From contig AP026538.1 in the NCBI GenBank assembly GCA_026075535.2, positions 3,038,001 through 3,102,000 of the forward strand: a stretch of DNA of 64,000 nucleotides. Direction: 5' to 3'. This document shows positions 22,083-33,047 of the stretch, one piece after another; the first letter of the stretch is position 1, and each line of letters opens with the position of its first letter. Under the pieces are notes generated by a model that was not told the DNA's origin, did not search any database, and worked only from the letters and a program-made list of their open reading frames with translations. The position numbers were made by a program, and so were the translations under genes. This stretch comes from Tricholoma matsutake (taxonomy: Eukaryota; Basidiomycota; Agaricomycetes; Agaricales; Tricholomataceae).

Positions 22083-22803
22083 CACTGATATACCTGACAT
22101 TGAGCTTGTTATCAAGTTCAGTGTGCCATCATCACTCTCAATTTTCAATCAAAGAGCTGGTCAAGTTGGTCATTCTGCACACATAGGCCCAAGCCATTCT
22201 GCTAGTCAAAAAATCAATGTTCAAGCAAAAGAAGAAGAAATGTAGGGGGAAAGCACACAAGAAAGAGGCACAATGGCAGTTCATCAGAATCAGACATGGA
22301 ATCATCATTGTCAGGGTCTGGTAGTGAGCATGAAGAGATTCATGAGACAGTCATGGAAATGTTGGGTGATGGGAAAGAATAGGCAAAAAAGTTGATGAGA
22401 CTCTGCAAAAATACAGCACAATGCCAAATTGTTGAATGGCATTTGATGACAACTACTTCAACAATCCACCTCACCAATGCAATGTGGAATTCTCAATGGA
22501 AATGTGCATTGTAGATGCCTGCTGTAATGCATGTGACAATTGTCTTGCACATCCTTGAGCCTGTTCAATTGCCACCACAATCCCATCTCGACCTGCAACA
22601 CCAGATTCCAGTCCCTCATCCAGTGTCCACTCCACACCATCGAAATCTGCCAACTCCAACCAAAAACACCTGATGGAGAAGACATCCAGTTGCCAAAAAC
22701 ATCTCAAGACTGTCTGCTCTGCACTCATAGACTGGAGGTTCAAGACTCACCAAAGGTGCTACACTCCAAGTCCATACACTGCTGGTGTCATTCTGCCTGA
22801 TGC
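22083..22803 (+). pseudogene. RecQ-like DNA helicase relic, part 1
   Basis: Starts directly after the A2 LTR with TDIPDIELVIKFSVPSSLSI then FNQRAGQVGH, the end of a superfamily 2 helicase core (motif VI is normally QRAGRAGR). Further on, frames give LCKNTAQCQIVEWH and YFNNPPHQCN, and CCNACDNC, like the RecQ zinc-binding part. Then come a Ser/Pro-rich linker and FKTHQRCYTPSPYTAGVILP. At 22804 gypsy C1 interrupts it. The remainder continues at 28469, in frame once C1 and one GATGC copy are removed. Frame breaks and stops near 22240, 22380 and 22435 show decay. The N-terminal helicase motifs are missing, so A2 or a deletion removed them. Helicases of this type are multicopy in many Agaricomycetes. 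Confidence 0.7.
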
Positions 22804-23058
22804 TGTTAGGAAACCACCCCATTACTTAATAAACTTTCATTTTTATTTTATTATGTCGAATTATGCTACATGATGCCAAATGACGCTACATTTTGATAGC
22901 GTGAGAATTTTATTTCGCACGCATCAAAATGTATGTGCATGTACGAGTGCGTCGGTAACAACAATGTACAATATATGTAACATAGTATATAAACCCTAAA
23001 TATATGCCTAGGGGACCCCAGTTGTGTTCTCTTAGGTATTCCACCTATGTTTTCAGTG
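22804..23058 (+). repeat. C1 5' LTR, 3' part deleted
   Basis: Matches the first 255 bp of the full family C LTR, then jumps at CAGTG/GACCC (23058) into the untranslated leader near CGTTTGGAGAGG. The deletion removes about 150 bp of LTR and most of the leader, including the primer-binding site. Confidence 0.85.
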
Positions 23059-23137
23059 GACCCATAGACGTTTGGAGAGGTCTCGAAGTAAAATTTTGAA
23101 TTTGTTGAAGAAGTGATTCATCACAGATTCTACAATT

Positions 23138-24235
23138 ATGTCCAAACCTTCAACTTCTAATCCCGGTCCTAATCCTGTTCCCATACCAGCACTAGAGGCG
23201 AAAATTGATGCGCTCACAGTGCAAATGTCGCAATTAGTGTCAGTATTGGCAGCATCACAGCCCAGACAAGCGGAAGTACAGCCAGAGATGACAGGAGAAA
23301 GAGATGATGAGATGGAGGAGATGGTGGAGTGGATATCGCAGGAGGATGAGACAGTGGAGAAATCTGGAAATGGAAAAGTGCACTTACCTAAGTATGCGCC
23401 CCTGCAAATCTTTGATGGTACCATGGAGAATACAAAATCCTTCATCAGCTCTATAGTATTGTACATCCATGGGAGGAAGCCCAAGTTTCATACAGCCAAG
23501 TCTAGGATTATGTTTGCTCTCTCATACATTCAGGGGGGGAAAGCACAGTTCTGGAGAAATGAGGCTATTAATCAAATTGCCGTGGGAAATAAACCATTTG
23601 CAACCTTCAAGGAATTTCTGGAGAGATTGGAGGCACAGTTTGGAGACCCTAATCCAAAGGCGACAGCCAATGCTAAATTAAAGACCATGCACCAAGGTTC
23701 CTTAACGGCGGATGAATTTATTTTGCAGTTCAAAGCAGAAGCTTTGCAAACGGACATGGGAGAAGCCGTGTTGGTAGAGTTTTTGAAAGCAGGATTAAAT
23801 CCCTCTTTATTCAAGTCTATCTACTGACTACCTTCTATGCCAGAGAAGTTGGACGAGTGGTATAATTGGGCAATGTGCCTTGACCAGCAATATCAGCAGG
23901 AACAGGCGGAGTCAAAGTTGATGTACGGAAGTAGTAAATTTGGAAAGTCATCAGGAGGAAAGTCCAAGAAAGGAAAGGCGCCTCAGGTGCAAGCTCCAAG
24001 GGCACAGCCACCAGCCATGGCAGTGACACCTATAGTTATGGAGTCAGCAGCACCAGCAGAGGCAATGGAGGTTGATCAAGTGGGGAGACGAGCCCCACTT
24101 AAATGTTTTAACTGTGGGCAGTTAGGACACATTTCTAAGTATTGCAAGCAGAAGAGAAAGATCAGGGGAGCTACAATCGAGGAAGTGAAGCAGGAGGAAG
24201 GCAAGCAGGAGAATTTTGTGGAAGAGTCCCAGTGA
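23138..24235 (+). pseudogene. gag of gypsy C1
   Basis: Starts MSKPSTSNPGPNPVP. It has a short coiled-coil-like part (ALEAKIDALTVQMSQLVSVL), a capsid-like domain (LPKYAPLQIFDGTMENTKSF, YIQGGKAQFWRNEA, FATFKEFLERLEAQFGDPNP, ADEFILQFKAEAL, LVEFLKAGLNPSLFKSIY), a Lys-rich linker and a CCHC knuckle CFNCGQLGHISKYC at about 24104-24145. One TGA (23825-23827) stands where C3 has CGA. The frame ends at 24235 and overlaps pol, which is in the -1 frame. Confidence 0.9.
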
Positions 24236-27200
24236 AGGTTTCCCCATTGGTGACCCAGAATCGTTACAATGTATTAGTATCCGAGGAAACCCAGAGTAAA
24301 TCAGAAAAGGAAATTGAGGAGGAGTACAACTGTTGCAAATCACACAACAAAGAAAATTGTCACATGTCATTTCCGAAAACCCCTAAGTTCTTTATTCGCT
24401 CTGCGCGAATAGAACCTGAAATCACCTTGACTGTGGGACTGAAGACAGTGGACACGCATGCAGCTATTGATGTGGAAGCGTTGCTTGACAGTGGTGCTAC
24501 AGGATTATTTATTAATTGATCCTTAATTACCGGAAACAGTATTAACACAGGCAAGCTGGCGCAACCTATAATGGTGTACAATATTGACGGAACAGTCAAT
24601 CGTGGAGGAACTATCAAGGAGGAGGTGACTATGGTACTAAAGTATCAGGAGCATCAGGAGCGAGCTGTATTCGAAGTGTGCGATCTTGGGAAAACCAATC
24701 TAATAATAGGATGTCCATGGTTACGGAAGCATAATCCCGAAATTGATTGGAAAACTGGGAAAGTACAAATGACTCGTTGTCCTAAGGAATGTAATGTGTA
24801 TGGGAGGAAGATGAAGAAAGAAAAAAGGAAAAAGAAAGAGAAAGAACGTCCGAGGAAGTATTCTGTTACAATGGAGGAAGTGGAGGATGAGGAAATGCCA
24901 AATGGGGAAGTTCCGATTATGATTGAGAAAGAAGAGCAGAAGCAAACCTTTAGAGCAATTCATGGAGGACAGTCATGGGACAAGAATATCGTGAAGGTGG
25001 AGAAGCCAGTGGAGGAATGGGTGCCAAAAGTGTATCATGAACATTTGTCAGTGTTCCAAAAGAAGGAGTCTGAGCGAATGCCAGTGCGGAAGCCATGGGA
25101 TCATGTGATTGAGATGAAGCCAGGGTTTGTGCCGAAGAAGTCGAAGGTATATCCGTTATCTCCGATGGAACAAGAAGAAGTGGATGCATTCCTGAAGGAG
25201 CAATTGCGCAAAGGATACATACGACCTTTGAAATCACCGCAGACATCACCAATATTCTTCGTGCCCAAAAAAGACCAAAGGAAGAGGATGTGTACCAATT
25301 ATAGGTATCTGAATGAGTGGACAGTGAAGAATGTGTACCCCCTGCCGTTGATCTCAGAAATAATTGATAAGGTGGGAAAAGCCAAGGTCTTTACAAAATT
25401 GGATTTACGATGGGGATACAACAATGTACGAATAAAGAAAGGAGATGAGTGGAAGGCTGCATTTGCCACGCGTCGAGGATCCTTCGAGCCACTTGTCATG
25501 TTTTTTGGGATGACTAATAGTCCCCCGACCTTTCAAAATATGATGAATGACATTTTCAAGGACGTAATAGACAAAGGCATGGTAATAATATTTATTGATG
25601 ACATTCTGATATTCACGGAGGATGAAGAGAATCATGAACCGATAGTGCAAGAGGTGTTACAGAGGTTGGCGGAGAACGATCTATTTTTGAAACCAGAGAA
25701 GTGTGTGTTTGGGGCAAGTGAGATCGAGTTCCTAGGATTATTGATCGGCCCTGATGGGATCAAAATGGATCCGATCAAGGTACAGGCAATCACAGATTGG
25801 CCTGCGCCCACCCGTGTCAAGGAGGTTCAAGCGTTCTTGGGACTCACAAATTATTATCGTCGCTTTGTGCACAATTTTTCTAAAATTGCTGCACCCTTAC
25901 ATAACCTTATGCAAAAGGGTGTAGTATGGAGGTGGGGAGAGCAGCAGCAGACAGCATTTGAGGAGTTGAAGAGGATGTTTGTGGAGGGACCAATATTAGC
26001 CCCAGTAGATTTCACACGCCCTTTGCGAGTGGAATCAGATGCATCCGATTTTGCTACTGCAGCGGTATTATCAATGTTGTGTGAAGATGACAAATGGCAT
26101 CCTTGTGCATACTTGTCAAAAGGGTTGAAAGATGTGGAGAGGAATTATGATGTGCATGACAAAGAGATGTTGGGGATAATATGAGCATTGGAGGCATGGA
26201 GGCATTATTTGGAGGGATGTACGCATCAAACTGAGATCTGGACGGATCATCAAAATCTGCAATACTTCATATCTGCTAAAAAGCTTAATCACCAGCAAGC
26301 GCATTGGGCACTATTCCTATTGCATTTCAACTTTCACTTGGTCCATAAAGTGGGAAGCTTAATGAGGAAAGCAGATGCCTTATCCAGACGTATTGATCAT
26401 AAAAGGGGGGTGGAGGAGGACAATAAGAATGTTACCTTACTTAAACCCAAATACCTTCGCATTTGCGCTATGCGTCAAGGGCATCTATTAATAGATAGCT
26501 TGGAAATGGAAATGTTGTCTAAAATTAGACAATGTTCTGAAATGGACAATGAAGTAGTGGAAGCTGTGAAAGCTCTGAAGGGAGAGAAGAAAGGTAATAT
26601 CAAAGGAGACAAATGGGTTGAGGAACAAGGGTTGGTGTTGTTTTGAGGAAAAGTGTATGTACCGAAGGATCAGGATTTGCGAAGGGAGATTGTCCGGTTA
26701 CATCACAATACGCTGATTGCCGGACACCCAGGAAGATGGAAGATGTTGGAATTAGTAATGAGAAATTATTGGTGGCCCGGAATTTCAAAGTATGTGTTGG
26801 GGTATGTGGATGGATGTGATACGTGCATGAGGGGGAAGAAATTTCCAGAGAAACCTGCAGGAAATTAATGCCAAACCCTATACCTAAAGCACCGTGGTGA
26901 GATATATCTGTGGATTTTATTACCGGATTACCCAAGGCTCAAGGGTACGATGCAATATTCATAGTATGCGACCGCTTTACAAAGGAGGTCCATATTATTC
27001 CTACTACTACAGAAACCTCATCATTGGGCTTGGTGCGCCTCTATCTAAATCAGGTATGGCAGTTACATGGGTTACCCGATACTGTTATCTCCAATCGTGG
27101 ACCACAATTTGCTTCTGCATTTATGCGAGAACTAAACAACATATTGGGAATTCAAACTAAATTATCTATGGCATATCACCTGCAGACTGATGGGCAGACA

Positions 27201-28055
27201 GAGAGAATGAATCAGGAGTTGGAGCAGTACCTATGTATGTTTGTCAACTACCGACAAACCGACTGGCCCGAATGGTTGGCAATTGCCAAATTTTCCCACA
27301 ATAACAAATTCCATTCAGCTACTCGTATGTCACCCTTTTTCACGAATTATGGATATCATCCTCACATGGCAGTAGAACCCAGAAGGGAAGTCAAAGTACA
27401 GTCGGTAGAAGATTTTGTATCTAAGATGCAAAGGGTACAAGAGGAAGCAGAGGCAGCATTGAAGAAAGCATGTGATGACATGATGTGACATGCGGATCAT
27501 ACTCGAGCATGTGCTCCAGAGTACAAAGTTGGTGACTTGGTATGGCTAAGTACCAAGGACCTGAATATTCCACGACCTTCGAAGAAACTTACGGAGAACC
27601 AAGTTGGCCCATATGCGATCTCTAAAGTGATCTTGCCTAATGGGGTAGTGCTAAAATTACCCCGATCATTTAAGATTGATCCCGAGATTAATGTATCCCA
27701 CCTACGCCCTTACTGTCCGCCCACTATTCCTGGCCAACAAACTACTCTGCAACCTCCGATAATAGTAGAAGGTGCTCCAGAATACATAGTTGAAGAAATT
27801 CTAGACTCACGTCTTTGACGGAACAAATTGGAGTTCTTAATAAAGTGGAAAAACTATACCGACAAAAATAATTTGTGGGAACCCAAAGAGAATTGTAAGC
27901 GAGCGCATAACACAATCACCCAATTCTTTAAACGTAATCCGAATGCTCCGTGTCGCATTGCGAGAATGGTGTATGAGGGGATGAAATTCCGGCCTTACCA
28001 AAATTTCACAGAGGGGACAAACATAATATTTTCTCACCTGGAAGTCGAGGCATAA
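24142..28055 (+). pseudogene. pol of gypsy C1 (PR-RT-RNH-IN-chromodomain)
   Basis: Retropepsin LLDSGATGLFIN near 24484-24518. The RT/RNase H frame is open for 537 codons from 24571, with the RT active site FIDD at 25591-25602 (family form of YxDD), MFFGMTNSPPTFQ before it, and RNase H ESDASDF plus DVHDKEMLGI. Integrase zinc region LHHNTLIAGHPGRW...CDTCMRGK at about 26700-26835; core DFITGLP, ISNRGPQFASAF and [18 protein letters not shown]-terminal chromodomain EYIVEEILDSRL then LEFLIKWKNYTDKNNLWEP at about 27780-27900, which can direct integration to marked chromatin. Stops at 24517, 26182, 26644, 27486 and 27816 are all TGA. Confidence 0.9.
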
Positions 28056-28066
28056 AAGAGGGGTAA

Positions 28067-28468
28067 TGTTAGGAAACCACCCCATTACCTAATAAACTTT
28101 CATTTTTATTTTATTATGTCGAATTACGCTACATGACACCAAATGACGCTACATTTTGATAGCATGAGAATTTTATTTTGCACGCATCAAAATGTATGTG
28201 GATGTACGAGTGCGTCGGTAACAACAATGTACAATATATGTAACATAGTATATAAACCCTAAATATATGCCTAGGGGACCCCAGTTGTGTTCTCTTAGGT
28301 ATTCCACCTATGTTTTCAGTGTGAAAGGCCTATCTCAACAAACTTACCTATTAATAACCCCTCGCATCAAAACCATCAATTTCCCCATCACGCGCACGGA
28401 TCCCGCCCCCTTCTTGTAGAGAGAACCCACACAGTCTTAGCTAGCAGATAGTGGGTGTCGCCCTAACA
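28067..28468 (+). repeat. C1 3' LTR, 402 bp, complete
   Basis: TGTTAGGAAACC...GTGTCGCCCTAACA, preceded by the purine tract AAAAGAGGGG. Contains TATATAAACCC, a likely promoter TATA element. Same length as the C3 LTRs. Confidence 0.9.
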
Positions 28469-28790
28469 GATGCAACCCTCACAACCCTTGCATCAAATGA
28501 TCATATCAAGACCATCAATGACATGAACAAGATCCTCAATCCACCATGGGTCTTTGCATCACAGCATGGCCAGGAGGTTTTAGAACTGTTAGCAAAGTTG
28601 GACAAGTCAGAACAGGACGATAGAGAGTGCAATAAGCTGAAGAAATGTGAAGGAAGAAAAAAGGAAACAGCTGAATGTTGTGAAGCTGAATGTGTCCAAA
28701 AGACAGTCAAGATTTCACAGTACCAACAGAATCCCTGCTCACCTCGAGGCATCCTAGTATATAATATGCTGCTTGCATCTCTTCAAGTAA
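28469..28790 (+). pseudogene. RecQ-like DNA helicase relic, part 2
   Basis: Continues the frame from 22803: the codons for ILPDA span the C1 insertion, followed by TLTTLASNDHIKTINDMNKI and LNPPWVFASQHGQEVLELL, which resembles the C-terminal end of fungal RecQ-like helicases. A Lys/Glu/Cys-rich tail follows. A GTAAGC donor at 28787 and a CACAATCAG acceptor ending 28839 suggest one more intron. Confidence 0.65.
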
Positions 28791-29309
28791 GCCTTTTCTA
28801 TGTTTCTATTTGATCTTACTCTCATCCCTTCACAATCAGATTTCACAACCAGTGGTGTTGTTAAATCATATGCCTACATCTGCACTGCCATTCACATCAT
28901 CACCCCTGTTGCAACTAACCCCTTGAGTCTTGTCATATTCACCTGTACTGCCACCTCCACCACAGCCAGTATTTCTGGTTACTCTCCATCCCTCCATCTT
29001 TCCTGCAATGCTGCACTCTCTGCTCCCTACCTTGAACCCACATTATACCCAGTTCTCTGGGCCTTTCACACCATCCCCCTTGCCAACATCACTGTCTGTG
29101 CATTCACTGCCCTCACATTCAGTCCCCAGGTCATTTCAGTGACCACATGTTCCTCCAGGTTGGATTTCACCAGCTTTCTTCTATTCTCCTCCCCATTCTC
29201 ATCATTAATTTTTATTCAGTAGATATACATTGAATATATTACTGGCTTGCATCTGAATTGTTCACAGACTCATTGCCACTGGAATCCAAATTCCACTTCT
29301 GCATCATAG
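28791..29309 (+). other. possible last helicase exon and convergent gap
   Basis: After the putative acceptor at 28839 the sequence stays partly open (PVVLLNHMPTSAL, and a Pro/Ser-rich frame at 28930-29142) but matches no domain I know. The helicase relic (+) and the DUF6589 relic (-) converge here. Confidence 0.35.
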
Positions 29310-32062
29310 ATCACATGAATGTTTGACCATCAATCCATCACTTCAACAATTTCCCTCACTGTGAGTCAGTGCTCCCACTGTAGTCAGATCCTTCTTATGA
29401 AGTTTCCTTCCTGGCACATATTGATGGAGTTCAGTTTGATAAGAATCTTGGAGGGCTTGGACATCAAGCTCCTTTTTCAGCACTGTGTGCTTTTTACCTC
29501 TCATTAATGTCTAGAATTCCTTCTCAATGTGAGCTGCAACAGCATTGATAACATGTATGGCAGGATGAAGCTTTTTCAAGTAATCCCAGTCAATGCTGGG
29601 TCCTTCTGAGCAATGATTGACCAGAGATATAAATAGTGAGAATTGGATGTGTCAGATGAAGATATCACAATGAACCTTTATTTCCTTGATATTGTGCTCT
29701 TGTGCCTCATCAATGGGAAGGAAGTTTGTTGGTTTTCCTATGTGGTTCACTAGCCAGCAGTGATTTCAACAAATTCCCTTCATTGCATGTTATTACAAGA
29801 ATTTTGAACAATGGGACTGATACTCACTTGACCAGCAGTGACCACTCACACTGCAATGACTGAAGAAGCTCAAGAACCTCAGTGGCATAATTGGATTTTT
29901 TTCCACCAACAAATTGCAACAATAGATGAGGTAGTGAGTCTTCCATCAGGCCAACATCACCATGCTTGACTGCTTGATGGAGCATGATGTACTGTAAGAT
30001 GTCACAATTCCACATGATTGTTTGCTGCTTCACTTCATCTCTTTGATTCTCTGGCTTTGCATCCATGTGGTTGAGAGCTGAGCTTGAGCCATGGTCTTCA
30101 ACAATTTGATTGGCAAGTGAAACCAACTCCTCTTCTGCAAGAGAGCTAAACTTTCCAACAACCAGCCAGTCCTCATGGATATGAGCCTCAGCAACATGGT
30201 ATAGGGTCTTGTTCAGATCATGATAGAAAGGACCCTTCATAGATGCTTTTCCCAAACCCTTCTTCTGCAACAAATCAAAAGCCTGACTTAAGTCCATGAC
30301 CTCTTGCTATCCCCAAATACTACTCATGAAAGGTGTTGGAAGCCACCATCAATAGGTGCAACCAACTGAATGTTAGCAGCATCCAGTCAAGTTGGTCAAA
30401 GGAATTAGGATCCTCAGCCTAGAATTTAAAAAAATTCCACAGTCAGTTGATGGTGAGCTGATCTCTGATCCATGCTATCAATTTCTCAAGCCCTAGTTGC
30501 TTCTGCATATCAGGTGTGTCGAGACCAAGCTGATAGAGCCACTCCTTAATTATTGTCTTTTGCACGTGACCTTGCCAAACAAGGAAATACAACTCAATTT
30601 TATTCTGGCAGTAAAACTGCCATAACTCAGTCAATTCTCCACGGATTGGCTTGGTATTTTTTAAGTGTAAAAGCGAATGTATTAGTGAGATGTTGGGCAC
30701 ATCAAAATAGGCCAATTGGTTGATCTTAAAATTCGCATTTTTGGCCTACTTAGGGCATTTTACATGTTCAACAGCTCTAGCAGTGGCAGGAGAGCACAAA
30801 CTGCCCTGGAAATATTCATGCACCTTCTTTAAGATGTCTCCCTAATGCCCCTAGATGCCTGATACATATATGCATCATCTCATAATTTAGCAGTTTCAGC
30901 AGTCCCAATTAGGCAACTGTAGGACAGCTTGACATGGAATGGCTCTCAAGCTTCAGGCAATGGTTCAAACTTGGTGGAATTGTTCCAGCACCAAGACAAC
31001 ATAATAAAAAAGGTGTATTAATATTTTTATGACATTTGGTGCTTTCCTGATACAGTTAGAGCTGTTGAACATGCAAAAATGCCCTGAATAGGCCAAAAAT
31101 GCGAATTTTAAGATCAACCAATTGGCCTATTTTGATGTGCCCAACATCTCACTAATACATTCGCTTTTACACTTAAAAAATACCAAGCCAATCCGTGGAG
31201 AATTGAATGAGTTATGGCAGTATTACTGCCAGAATCAAATTGAGTTGTATTTCCTTGATTGGCAAGGTCACGTGCAAGAGACAATAAGCAACTGTTATCC
31301 TCATAGCTAGCCTCTAGAATATTAACAGTCCCAAGAAGAAATTGCAATGTGATGTGATCAGGTCCAGATGGAAGCTGGTGGACAGGTGGGGGCAGTTGTA
31401 GCAGTTCATTATGTTTGTGCTCATATGTTGCAAAATCAAAGCTGGGTGGCTCCAGTAGGAATTGAAGCACCTGGTACTTTGCATGTATGAATATATGGGT
31501 ATGATTCATCTATAAGATCAAGGATGTTGATAGGCTGCAATGGATTTTTTATGCCAGCTGCATGGCATTCTTGTAGATCAAAATTGGCTGTGGCTGGTAA
31601 TGGTGTTACACTTCACTTTATGTACACTGTAGCCACAGTTCCATTTCTAAATATGCCCTGATTGTCCAGCCACTGTGAGAAGACCTGAAATGGAATATTT
31701 ACATTGTCGTAGGAGAGCAGCCATGAATGTTTATCCTTCAAGGCCAGCACTTCATCCATACAATGCTTGGAAATTCTCCCAACAGCAGTACAAGTCCATT
31801 TATGGCTCATAGTAAGTCCAAGTGCATGTAGTGTGTTGAAGCCCTTGACTGTAAGTCCATGAAACTTGAAGTAGATAGCAAAGAGTTTCTGGAAGTGGCT
31901 GCAATGGTGACTTTGGGTGTAGCTAATGATGGAAATAATAATCTGCACCAGCAGTCCAGTAAAAATGTGTGAATCAAATCTGATAGTATTTTTCTCTTGC
32001 TGTGTTCATCAAGCCAGTCCATGCAACAGGGACCATAGACATGGACTGATTTTCTTCACATC
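29310..32062 (-). pseudogene. DUF6589-domain gene, piece 3 (C-terminal part)
   Basis: Minus-strand reading from 32062. After the KDZ element the frame continues as KKISPCLWSLLHG. Then come IISYTQSHHCSHFQK (about 31930), FKFHGLTVKGFNTLHALGL, SYDNVNIPFQVFSQWLDNQG, TLQFLLGTVNILEASYEDNS, EWLYQLGLDT (about 30545-30515), LGLEKLIAWIRDQLT, MDLSQAFDLLQ (about 30297), GPFYHDLNKTLYHVAEAH, IMWNCDILQYIMLHQAVKHG and HLLLQFVGGKKSNYATEVLE. A broken tail (KKLHPAIHVINAVAAHIEKEF, KKHTVLKKELDVQALQDSY) reaches about 29310. These are the landmarks of DUF6589 proteins, repeated in Agaricomycetes and of unknown biochemical role. A 732-bp foldback element splits it at 30553-31284. Stops and frame shifts (near 32010 and 30430) show decay. 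Confidence 0.8.
30553..31284. mobile_element. TA-flanked foldback element
   Basis: Inverted arms of about 235 bp (30553-30790 and 31050-31284). Ends are TTGTCTTTTGCACGTGAC on the left and the inverse GTCACGTGCAAGAGACAA on the right, flanked by TA (30551-30552 and 31285-31286). Removing it with one TA restores the DUF6589 frame as YEDNSCL then IKEWLYQL. TA duplication suggests a Tc1/mariner-type MITE. The matching 60-90-residue frames in both arms are arm mirror images, not genes. Confidence 0.8.
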
Positions 32063-32760
32063 TAGGGAAATGCATGGGTTTCCCATGCTTTTATTTCCTA
32101 ATTTATTCAATGAGTTTTGCATGAAAAATCATGAAAAAATGATCTCCTAGAAGTGTTTTGTTTAGCTCTTTGTGATCCAGCACATAAAACAATATTTGGG
32201 TGACATTTCTCATGTGTCAAGGATAGAAATATATTATTTTGTCCATGGTATCACAAGCACCCAATGCATAGCTACCAGAAAATCATTTTTTTTGTGATTT
32301 TTCATGCAAAACTCACACATAGGTAAGCTACACTGTACCGAATAATATGGTCTATCAAACACATACAGTGTACTGAATGATATGGGTTCGGTGGATGCTG
32401 TCGAACGCTCTCATAGTATGTATAACATGTACTAGTATCAAATGAATACACTTTTACACTTCTTGCTTGTGATACACTATGAAGAATGTTAATAATATAC
32501 AGATCAGAGATAGCATACATGGTACTCGGCAATGGCAACAGCAACAGCAACAGCATCAGCATAGAGGTATGGCATCAGCATCAGGCACCACTTCCCAATA
32601 ACAGTACGACCTAGCTGCGTGTACTATAGTGTATTACAATGCTTGGTATAGATGTGCATAGGAGACTGTATGGCCTCGCTATGGGCAATGATGCAATAAT
32701 TCATTCTATGTAGTGCAGACCTACCAAATGGGTCTTTTACAATTCTTGCTTGTACCTATG
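32063..32760 (+). repeat. left inverted terminal/subterminal region of the KDZ transposon
   Basis: Matches the reverse complement of 46450-46885, including ACATGTACTAGTATCAAATG, ATACACTATGAAGAATGTTA and TGCAGACCTACCAAATGGG. A 203-bp hairpin insertion (32112-32314) interrupts it. The outer part lacks a 13-bp stretch present in the right copy (after GCATGGGTTT). No gene. Confidence 0.85.
32112..32314. mobile_element. 203-bp hairpin MITE in the left KDZ terminus
   Basis: Inverted ends GAGTTTTGCATGAAAAATCA and TGATTTTTCATGCAAAACTC. The right KDZ terminus lacks this stretch at the matching point (TCAATGAGTTTCAGATAGG), so it is an insertion. A target duplication is not clear. Confidence 0.6.
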
Positions 32761-32965
32761 AGATAGCATTGGACACGGTATTCGGCATCGGCATCGGCAT
32801 CAGCATCAGCATAGATGTGCGGTAAGAATCTAATACCGTTGATGAAATAGTCACAGCCATTGGCATTGGCATCAGCAGACATGTCGGCACAGAAATTGAC
32901 ATCAACATCAACATTGGCAGCAGCAGACAGACACTTTGGGGTGGAAATCTATATATCAAGAGCAT
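32750..32965. repeat. GGCATCGGC/GGCATCAGC-type repeats in KDZ subterminal DNA
   Basis: Clusters such as GGCATCGGCATCGGCATCAG near 32780 and ACATCAACATCAACATTGGC near 32900. The same six-to-nine-base theme recurs along the whole KDZ element. Confidence 0.7.
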
Positions 32966-33047
32966 CGGCAATGGGCATTAGCAAACCAGACACACAATGG
33001 GCACAGGCAGTATGAATGAATGAACAAAATCAACAAAACAGCAGTGT

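Larger units (their letters stand above)
22804..28468 (+). mobile_element. Ty3/gypsy chromovirus family C, copy C1
   Basis: Full coding order gag, PR, RT, RNH, IN, chromodomain between a shortened 5' LTR and a full 402-bp 3' LTR. Ends are TGTTAGG...CCTAACA. The 5-bp target duplication GATGC is at 22799-22803 and 28469-28473. The insertion splits a helicase reading frame in phase. Six coding stops are all TGA; a 1-bp deletion near 26863 shifts the frame after FPEKPAG. Confidence 0.95.

Noticed and set aside
24233..24240. Gag terminal TGA of family C as another CpG-decay stop
   Set aside because: It is present at the same place in C1, C2 and C3 and pol continues in a different frame, so it is the true end of gag.
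30443..31310. Matching frames MAYFDVPNISLIHSLLHLKN on both strands
   Set aside because: They arise from the inverted arms of the TA-flanked foldback element, not from genes.
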